Assembly (NCBI GenBank): GCA_947487845.1
Contig: CANKYC010000059.1
Location: 1 to 7,195 of the forward strand
Source: Rickettsiales bacterium
Lineage (GTDB): Bacteria; Pseudomonadota; Alphaproteobacteria; Rickettsiales; UBA1997
Direction of reading: 5' to 3'
DNA length: 7,195 nt
The notes beneath the pieces were generated by a model, which worked only from the letters and a program-made list of their open reading frames with translations, made no database searches and had not been told where the DNA came from. Shown here one piece after another: positions 1 through 4,312 of this stretch; position 1 is the stretch's first letter, and every line of letters starts with the position of its first letter. A program made the translations under genes and the position numbers.

Positions 1-2
1 CC

Positions 3-149
3 GAAGATATTCAAATTATTGAATCAATGCTGAATGATGGCGCGATTAAAGTCAGAAGCGATTCAGCGATTGGAACTTACGCCGTTGATGAATATTCGCT
101 TAAAGGAATAACGCGTGCTTACGCGCGGATGCGAGAAATTTGTAAGTAA
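3..149 (+). CDS. 3' end of an unidentified protein (N-terminus outside window)
   Basis: A continuous reading frame enters from the left edge and ends at TAA (147-149), giving the last 48 residues of a protein. The visible tail runs from EDIQIIESML to ARMREICK. It is mixed charged/hydrophobic and looks like a soluble globular C-terminus, with no membrane segment or motif I recognise. Base composition matches the rest of the window. It converges on the acetyltransferase-like gene on the opposite strand, with only three bases between the two stop codons and no obvious rho-independent terminator between them. The product cannot be named from this fragment. Confidence 0.7.
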   Translation, partial: EDIQIIESMLNDGAIKVRSDSAIGTYAVDEYSLKGITRAYARMREICK

Positions 150-152
150 TAG

Positions 153-1055
153 TTATGATCTTGCTTTTTTATTAGACTCTTTGGTTAAAGCCTGAGCGGT
201 CATTGCAATTCTTGTCCGCAGCTCTTCATCTACCAAGACCACTGAACCTTCTGAAGAGATTTTTCTTTGCAATCTGTTTTTAGAATCTTGAGAAAAATTT
301 TCTAAAGTCATTTCTGCTGTTGGTTTTCCATGTAAAAAAAGTGCCTCATTTGGTTGTCTTCTAACTAATTCACGAGCTAATGCGAAGTTTCTTGCATAAT
401 CCGCTTCGCGATTAAATTGAAAAAAAACATTTTCTGGCGCGTCATTAAGTGGAATAAAATTTTTTTGCGGGTTTATTTCGCGTTTTAAGCATTGCATGTC
501 GAAACCGCGTGATTTTGTAATGCCGGCGTAAGTGTCAAAATTTTTCCCTCTGCTGGTTAGATTTCTCATGCTGATGCCAATTTCCGGCATTTGACCATGA
601 TTTTCTTGGGCAACTTCTTTAATAACTTCATCAAATAAAATTGAAAAATAGCCTCGTCCTTCACATTCATCTACAGTATCAATTGTTCCCATCATGATTC
701 GCAATGGATTTTTAGTAACTCCGGCAAGAATTATTGACACCGCTTTTCCATCATCATCTTCTAAAACAAAACCACGTATATTATCGGGATGAATATTTGA
801 ATCTTTGATTACAGGTAAATCAGCATCGGTTTTTTCGTAATGATGAAATCTCGAATAATCGGTTAGTTCTGGGGTAGGGTCAATTTTTTTATAATTTTCT
901 GCGGCACGAAATGCTGTATTGGCAACCATTTCACGGATTTCTAAACTGGAATTCATTTCTTCAAGAGAAAAATTCTTTAAGTAAAGATTTTTACCATTTT
1001 GACTATCGGAGAATAAATATTTTCTATCGCTTCTCAAAGAAGAATTTGGTCTCAT
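153..1055 (-). CDS. GNAT-like N-acetyltransferase domain protein, 300 aa
   Basis: The 300-residue protein has a recognisable GNAT fold core in its middle. Residues 94-112 (RGFVLEDDDGKAVSIILAG) look like the central beta hairpin. MGTIDTVDECEGRGYFSIL at 122-140 matches motif A, with EGRGYF standing in for the usual Q/RxxGxG/A loop that holds the acetyl-CoA pyrophosphate. The following helix (FDEVIKEVAQ) leads to a beta5 strand at 158-164, and the N-x-x-S...Y...K-x-x-GF pattern at 165-185 is the usual motif B end of the domain. About 90 residues precede and 110 follow this core and match nothing I recognise, so the protein is longer than a minimal GNAT of about 150 residues. No signal peptide or membrane helix is seen. 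Substrate is unknown. The ATG at 1053-1055 is preceded by A/T-rich sequence without a Shine-Dalgarno site. It stands alone on this strand, divergent from the ffs-dnaX unit. I see GNAT-type motifs; acetyltransferase activity is inferred. Confidence 0.72.
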   Translation of the reverse strand: MRPNSSLRSDRKYLFSDSQNGKNLYLKNFSLEEMNSSLEIREMVANTAFRAAENYKKIDPTPELTDYSRFHHYEKTDADLPVIKDSNIHPDNIRGFVLEDDDGKAVSIILAGVTKNPLRIMMGTIDTVDECEGRGYFSILFDEVIKEVAQENHGQMPEIGISMRNLTSRGKNFDTYAGITKSRGFDMQCLKREINPQKNFIPLNDAPENVFFQFNREADYARNFALARELVRRQPNEALFLHGKPTAEMTLENFSQDSKNRLQRKISSEGSVVLVDEELRTRIAMTAQALTKESNKKARS

Positions 1056-1070
1056 TTGATTTCTGAATTA

Positions 1071-1099
1071 TTAATAAGATTGTTCGAAACAAGTAGCAA
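1071..1099 (-). promoter_or_regulatory. Possible sigma70-type promoter for the GNAT-like gene
   Basis: Read on the minus strand, TTGCTA (plus-strand positions 1094-1099) is followed after exactly 17 bases by TATTAA (1071-1076). Each box matches 4 of 6 consensus bases. Transcription would start near 1064 and leave a leader of about 9 bases before the ATG. In DNA this A/T-rich such matches arise easily by chance, so it is a weak call supported mainly by position. Confidence 0.22.
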
Positions 1100-1116
1100 T
1101 TCACTTTTTAAAATCA

Positions 1117-1155
1117 TGCTCAAAAAAAGCAACATGGTACTTTTTTTGAGTACCA
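1117..1155. repeat. AT-rich inverted repeats with two mutually exclusive hairpins
   Basis: CTCAAAAAAAG (1119-1129) and CTTTTTTTGAG (1140-1150) form a perfect 11-bp stem with a 10-base loop. Overlapping it, TGGTACT (1135-1141) and AGTACCA (1149-1155) form a perfect 7-bp stem with a 7-base loop. The two stems share 1140-1141 and 1149-1150, so both cannot form together. Neither has a GC-rich stem followed by a T-run outside it, so it is not a textbook terminator. It lies upstream of the GNAT-like gene (minus strand) and well upstream of ffs (plus strand). Confidence 0.6.
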
Positions 1156-1164
1156 ATCTATCTC

Positions 1165-1233
1165 GTCACCCTGAGCTTGTCGAAGGGTGATTCTAGCTTC
1201 GGGCTTGAACACCCTTCGACAGGCTCGGGTGAC
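1165..1233. repeat. REP-like double palindrome (two inverted 24-25 base arms)
   Basis: The left arm (1165-1189, beginning GTCACCCTGAGC) and the right arm (1210-1233, ending GGCTCGGGTGAC) are near-perfect reverse complements. They differ by one extra T in the left arm and one T/C change that still pairs as G-U in RNA. A 20-base loop separates them. Each arm is also a small palindrome, with CACCCT...AGGGTG in the left and CACCC...GGGTG in the right. The element is clearly more GC-rich than its surroundings. From memory, very similar sequences (core CTTCGACAAGCTCAGGGTGA) recur as scattered intergenic palindromes in many bacterial genomes. This suggests a dispersed REP/BIME-type element rather than a local regulatory site. 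Confidence 0.75.
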
Positions 1234-1305
1234 ATCGACTGTGTCTTAAGGGATAATTACCTCAAATTGGACTTTGATAAATTTTAAATTCTTCCCAACA
1301 TTCCC

Positions 1306-1334
1306 TTGAATAATTTTCTTTGCCAAACCAAAAT
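1306..1334 (+). promoter_or_regulatory. Putative promoter of the SRP RNA gene
   Basis: TTGAAT at 1306-1311 and CAAAAT at 1329-1334 are separated by exactly 17 bases, each matching 4 of 6 sigma70 consensus positions. Transcription would start about 7 bases downstream, at 1341-1342, which is where the terminal stem of the SRP RNA begins. That agreement between promoter spacing and RNA 5' end is the main support. The -10 box is weak. Confidence 0.4.
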
Positions 1335-1341
1335 CTCTTTT

Positions 1342-1425
1342 GGTGAGAGCGGGCGGTTTTCTTGTTTAGCGAGTCAGATTCGAAAGAAAGCAGCTCAAGG
1401 CTTGTTGAATCGGGTCGCTCTCACT
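1342..1425 (+). ncRNA. ffs: Signal recognition particle RNA, small 4.5S type
   Basis: This is the RNA scaffold of the signal recognition particle, which with Ffh targets nascent membrane proteins to FtsY and the Sec translocon. The conserved domain IV hairpin is clear. GTCAG at 1373-1377 faces AGCAG at 1389-1393, forming the symmetric internal loop bound by the Ffh M domain. TTC (1379-1381) pairs with GAA (1386-1388) under a GAAA tetraloop (1382-1385), and GAG (1371-1373) pairs with CTC (1394-1396) below. The order follows E. coli 4.5S RNA (GTCAGGTCCGGAAGGAAGCAG) with A/T-ward substitutions. The ends close with a perfect 9-bp stem, GTGAGAGCG (1343-1351) with CGCTCTCAC (1416-1424). The inferred length of about 84 bases is shorter than the 114 of E. 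coli. SRP RNA just ahead of dnaX is a known arrangement, as with scr-dnaX in Bacillus subtilis. Exact ends are inferred from the terminal stem, and no classical terminator follows, so it may be processed from a transcript reading into dnaX. Confidence 0.88.
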
Positions 1426-1455
1426 TCTTCAATTTGATTATTCCTCCTTTTTTCA

Positions 1456-2694
1456 ATGTCATCTTATTTAGTACTTGCCCGAAAATATCGTCCGCAAAAT
1501 TTTGATGAATTGGTCGGACAAGAGGTTTTGGTTACTACTCTAAGTAATGCTATCAAAAATAATCGCTTACATCACGCTTATATTTTAACTGGAATTCGCG
1601 GCGTTGGAAAAACAACTACAGCGCGTATTATTGCCAAAACTCTAAATTGCGTTGATCAGTCCGCAACCTTGACAGCAAAGGCTTGCGGCGTTTGTGATAA
1701 TTGCAAATTAATCACCGCTTCCAAACATCAAGATGTTATTGAAATTGACGCTGCCAGCAGAACTGGAATTGACGATATCCGCGAAATTATTGATTCTATA
1801 GCTTATGCGCCAGTGATGGCGAAATATAAAATATATATCATCGATGAAGTTCACATGCTTAGTAACAGCGCGTTCAACGCTTTATTAAAAACCCTCGAAG
1901 AGCCTCCAGTGCATGTTAAATTCATTTTTGCAACAACTGAAATTCGCAAAGTTCCAGTGACGATTCTTTCGCGTTGTCAGCGTTTTGATTTGCGCCGTCT
2001 CGATGAAAAAGAAATCGAAACCCATTTGGAAAATATTTTAAAACAGGAAAATCTGGAAGCGCAACCGCAGGCTTTGGAATTGATTGCCAAAATGTCGGAA
2101 GGTTCGGTTCGTGATTCGCTTTCGCTTCTGGATCAAGCCTTGGCGAGCAATAATCACCAAAAATTTTTACCAGCTGAATTAGTTGAAAAAATGCTAGGTT
2201 TAACTGACAAAGTAAAAGTTATCGAACTTTTTGAAAATCTTTTGAAAGGCGATTTTTTTGGTGCTTCACAAAGTTTTGCTGAATTTTATTCCTATTCTTC
2301 TGATGTTTCGCAACTGGTTCTTGATTTAATGGAAATCACTCATAAAACCACGTCAGTAAAGCTTATAAAAGGTTATAAATTGGAAGGATATTCGCAATTT
2401 CAGCAAGAAAAAATCTCCAATATCGCTCGCGAAATTTCGCTGAATTCTTTAACCAGAATCTGGCAAATGTTGCTTAAAGGCAATCAGGAAATCGCTTGTT
2501 CCGCTTCACCAAAAATGGCTTTTGAAATGCTTTTAGCTCGAATTTGTTACATGGTTGCTTTGCCAAATTTGCAACAGGTTCTGCTTAATTTGAATGAAGG
2601 GCAGAATCCTGTTGCTGAAAAAAAAGCCGAAATTAATGATGATCTAGTAAATGAAATTTTGCGTAACTTCGAAGGTGCTAAAATTCTAAATTAA
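1456..2694 (+). CDS. dnaX: DNA polymerase III clamp-loader subunit DnaX (gamma/tau), short form
   Basis: DnaX is the ATPase of the clamp loader that places the beta clamp on primed DNA during chromosome replication. All core motifs are present. The N-terminus is typical (YLVLARKYRPQNFDELVGQE), with Walker A GIRGVGKT at 46-53. The zinc-binding cysteines are C65, C77, C80 and C83. Walker B is IYIIDEVHML (126-135, D130/E131), sensor 1 is FATTE (158-162), the SRC arginine-finger motif is at 172-174, and sensor 2 is GSVRD with R219. Domain III follows to about residue 370. At 412 residues it is near gamma length (431 in E. coli) and lacks room for tau domains IV-V. Yet it ends LVNEILRNFEGAKILN, resembling the FPGAKI-type tail that closes full-length alphaproteobacterial DnaX. 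An A8 run lies at 2618-2625. There is no Shine-Dalgarno site before the ATG. The next gene starts 12 bases after the stop. The usual ybaB-recR neighbours are not found. Confidence 0.96.
   Translation: MSSYLVLARKYRPQNFDELVGQEVLVTTLSNAIKNNRLHHAYILTGIRGVGKTTTARIIAKTLNCVDQSATLTAKACGVCDNCKLITASKHQDVIEIDAASRTGIDDIREIIDSIAYAPVMAKYKIYIIDEVHMLSNSAFNALLKTLEEPPVHVKFIFATTEIRKVPVTILSRCQRFDLRRLDEKEIETHLENILKQENLEAQPQALELIAKMSEGSVRDSLSLLDQALASNNHQKFLPAELVEKMLGLTDKVKVIELFENLLKGDFFGASQSFAEFYSYSSDVSQLVLDLMEITHKTTSVKLIKGYKLEGYSQFQQEKISNIAREISLNSLTRIWQMLLKGNQEIACSASPKMAFEMLLARICYMVALPNLQQVLLNLNEGQNPVAEKKAEINDDLVNEILRNFEGAKILN
2618..2625 (+). other. A8 homopolymer (candidate slippage site) near the dnaX 3' end
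   Basis: Eight consecutive A residues span codons 388-390 of dnaX (GAA AAA AAA). A slip into the -1 frame would stop at TAA 2634-2636, and a slip into +1 at TAG 2645-2647. Either one would remove the last 15-20 residues, including the conserved tail. dnaX is the classic slippage gene (A AAA AAG frameshifting in E. coli, A9 transcriptional slippage in Thermus). Here I see only the run: no clear Shine-Dalgarno-like stimulator upstream and no strong hairpin downstream. In A-rich DNA the run may be incidental. Confidence 0.3.
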
Positions 2695-2706
2695 AAAATA
2701 ATTCCC

Positions 2707-3762
2707 ATGTCTGAAGATAAAAAAATTAAAATTCTTTGTGCTGAAGATGAACAAGAAATCCGTGAAAATATCGCCGACATTTTGCGCGATGAAGGTTTTG
2801 AAGTTTTCGAAGCTGAAAATGGCAAAAAAGGTTTTGAAAGTTTCATGCAAAACAAGCCTGATTTAGTGATTTCAGATATCATGATGCCGGAATTGGATGG
2901 TTATGGATTTTTGCAATTGATCCGCGAAAACAAAAATATCCGCAATAATACGGTGCCATTTATTTTTCTCACAGCTTTGGGTCAAAAAGATAGCGTGGTA
3001 AAAGGTGTAAATTTATCAGCTAATGATTATCTGGTGAAGCCGATTGACTTCGATATGTTGGTTGCGAAAGTTAGGGAAAAAACTTCTAACGCGATCAAAG
3101 TTCAGGAAGTTCACAACCGCAATATCAAAAATATTAAGTCACAAGTTTCAAATGTGTTGCCAAGCGAAATCTCCAGCTATCTTGATGTTATTACTCAAGT
3201 TACGTCAGTTTTAAAAACTGAACCTTACGGCCCATTTTCGCATCGCCGTTATTTAGAAGATTTAGAAAAAATTTACATTAATTCGATGAAATTGCGCGGT
3301 GCAATTTCCAATGCTTTGGATGAAAAAGTAATCGATAATAAATTAAATGCTGATGAAGAAATCATCGGAATTGTTGAATTTATTAATGAATTTATCGCCA
3401 GTTTGAGCGAAAGATTTAGAAGCAAAATTGTTTTTGAAACGCCTTTTAATCCAGAAAATCTGCCGCGGTTGAAAGTTGATCGCTTGGTTTTACTTGATGC
3501 AATGCGCAAAATTTTTGCTGGTCTATTTAAAACCGACGCTGAAGGAATAGTTAATGTTTCAATAATGATGGATCATCTAGATCAATTGATAATTATTTTT
3601 TACCTGAAATCGCAAACTCCAAATATTAATATCAAACCAAACATTGACGAATCGCAAATTAGCAAAATTCTCGATCAACAAAATTGTCGTTTTGAAATTG
3701 CTGATAATAAAGAAGGAACCGCAATTTTAAGCGTTCCACCCTTCAGAATTTTAAATAAATAA
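2707..3762 (+). CDS. Response regulator receiver fused to a degenerate histidine-kinase (pseudokinase) region
   Basis: Residues 5-125 form a complete receiver domain: acidic pocket E13/D14, phospho-acceptor D57 in VISDIMMPELDGYG, T89 in FLTA, and K111 in YLVKP. A helical linker follows. Residues 151-213 then line up with the DHp domain of PleC-type alphaproteobacterial kinases, including the signature EPYGPFSHRRYLEDLEKI (compare FGP-GDPRY-EYA-DI). The segment normally reading SHELRTPLNAI is here PSEISSYLDVI, so the phospho-accepting histidine is S153. Residues 220-347 keep the outline of the HATPase fold (LPRLKVDRLVLLDAM, ending EGTAILSVPPF). The N-box position reads RKIFAGLFKT, and no DxGxG loop is found, so ATP binding is unlikely. 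No DNA-binding or output domain is present. The protein is probably a phosphorylation-dependent partner or phosphate sink that signals through dimerisation. It starts 12 bases after dnaX, and its stop is four bases before the next start. The receiver call is firm; the pseudokinase reading is a by-eye alignment. Confidence 0.9.
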   Translation: MSEDKKIKILCAEDEQEIRENIADILRDEGFEVFEAENGKKGFESFMQNKPDLVISDIMMPELDGYGFLQLIRENKNIRNNTVPFIFLTALGQKDSVVKGVNLSANDYLVKPIDFDMLVAKVREKTSNAIKVQEVHNRNIKNIKSQVSNVLPSEISSYLDVITQVTSVLKTEPYGPFSHRRYLEDLEKIYINSMKLRGAISNALDEKVIDNKLNADEEIIGIVEFINEFIASLSERFRSKIVFETPFNPENLPRLKVDRLVLLDAMRKIFAGLFKTDAEGIVNVSIMMDHLDQLIIIFYLKSQTPNINIKPNIDESQISKILDQQNCRFEIADNKEGTAILSVPPFRILNK

Positions 3763-3766
3763 CATT

Positions 3767-4144
3767 GTGAAAAAAGAAATTTCAGTGCTCGATTTAAGAG
3801 TTTTTGGATTAATTTGGGCTGCTATTTTTTTGATCATTTCTTTTAAGAGTGACAAATTTCAGCTCGTCGCAATATTAATTTCCGCTAGTTTTCTAATAAC
3901 GGCATTGATTTGTCCGAAAATTTATCGCCAAACTAAAATCTATGAAAATTGGATTAAAATCGGTGACTTTTTAGGAAAAATTAATGGTTTTTTAGTCAGC
4001 TTTATTTTGTTTTACGGAATTTTTACGCCCTTTGCTATAACTCTTCGCTTGTTAAAAAAAGATCTTCTTCACAAAAAACTAAATTCTTCCGCAACCTCTT
4101 ATTTTATTGATCGCAAAACCCAGCCGGGTGATATGAAAAATTAA
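3767..4144 (+). CDS. Small inner-membrane protein, SxtJ-like
   Basis: The 125-residue protein has three predicted membrane helices, at roughly residues 10-26, 32-50 and 72-94. A basic segment follows (LRLLKKDLLHKK), then a short polar tail. The pattern of a conserved W in ENWIKIGDFLGKING, a final helix ending in FTPFAITLRLLKKDLL, and then SYF matches my recollection of the SxtJ family (W..LG..LG.I..., PIG..RL.GKDPL, SYW). These are small membrane proteins of unknown function. The start is GTG at 3767, four bases after the preceding stop. No in-frame ATG exists before residue 123, and the helix layout fits this start. No Shine-Dalgarno site is visible. It is probably translated as part of the dnaX-regulator unit and may work with the envelope proteins downstream. 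The membrane nature is clear; the family name is a moderate-confidence match by eye. Confidence 0.8.
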   Translation: MKKEISVLDLRVFGLIWAAIFLIISFKSDKFQLVAILISASFLITALICPKIYRQTKIYENWIKIGDFLGKINGFLVSFILFYGIFTPFAITLRLLKKDLLHKKLNSSATSYFIDRKTQPGDMKN

Positions 4145-4160
4145 TTTTAATTTTAAATAA

Positions 4161-4312
4161 GTGCAAAAAATTTATTTGAAAAACACCCTAAAACTATTCT
4201 TCCAATCGTAAATTTATTTTTTCTTGGAATTGTATATTTCATTTTAAGCCTGAATATTTTTCAGGACGCAAAAGATGGCAAAAAACCTATTAACTTGATT
4301 AATAATGCCTAA
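4161..4312 (+). CDS. Single-helix membrane micro-protein with an apparent frameshift
   Basis: From 4166 to the TAA at 4310-4312 one frame encodes a plausible small membrane protein: KNLFEKHPKTILPIVN, then a hydrophobic stretch (LFFLGIVYFILSLNIF), then a charged polar tail ending PINLINNA. It has one membrane helix and would total about 50 residues. This frame has a stop at 4154-4156 and no ATG, GTG or TTG before the helix. The nearby GTG at 4161 is one frame off. If the A6 run at 4165-4170 held seven A residues, GTG would join the helix frame directly (MQKNLFEKHPK...). The gene is therefore either broken, mis-sequenced at the homopolymer, read through by slippage, or begun at a rare ATA (4157) or ATT (4196). 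Its place just after an SxtJ-like gene recalls the small DUF5989 proteins often found there, but the tail differs. It overlaps the next start by eight bases. Confidence 0.45.

Noticed and set aside
100..175. Terminator between the two convergent genes at the left edge
   Set aside because: A T6 run is present near 165-170, but I could not find a stable stem directly before it.
1117..1155. Rho-independent terminator
   Set aside because: The stems are A/T-rich, and the T-run is part of the stem rather than following it. No gene ends just upstream on either strand.
1165..1233. CRISPR repeat or terminator
   Set aside because: There are only two arms in inverted orientation, with no spacer series and no flanking T-run.
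2691..2882. 63-codon open frame on the minus strand over the start of the regulator gene
   Set aside because: It is antisense to the conserved receiver domain, has a serine/phenylalanine-rich composition typical of the reverse of A/T-rich coding DNA, and has no start signals.
3241..3243. Histidine 179 of the regulator as the phospho-accepting residue
   Set aside because: It sits in the FGP-x-x-x-RY loop of the DHp alignment, about 26 residues after the site where the catalytic histidine belongs (S153).
4161..4211. Short frame starting at GTG 4161 read without a shift
   Set aside because: It encodes only 16 residues before a stop and shows no membrane helix or motif. The adjacent frame carries the protein-like sequence.
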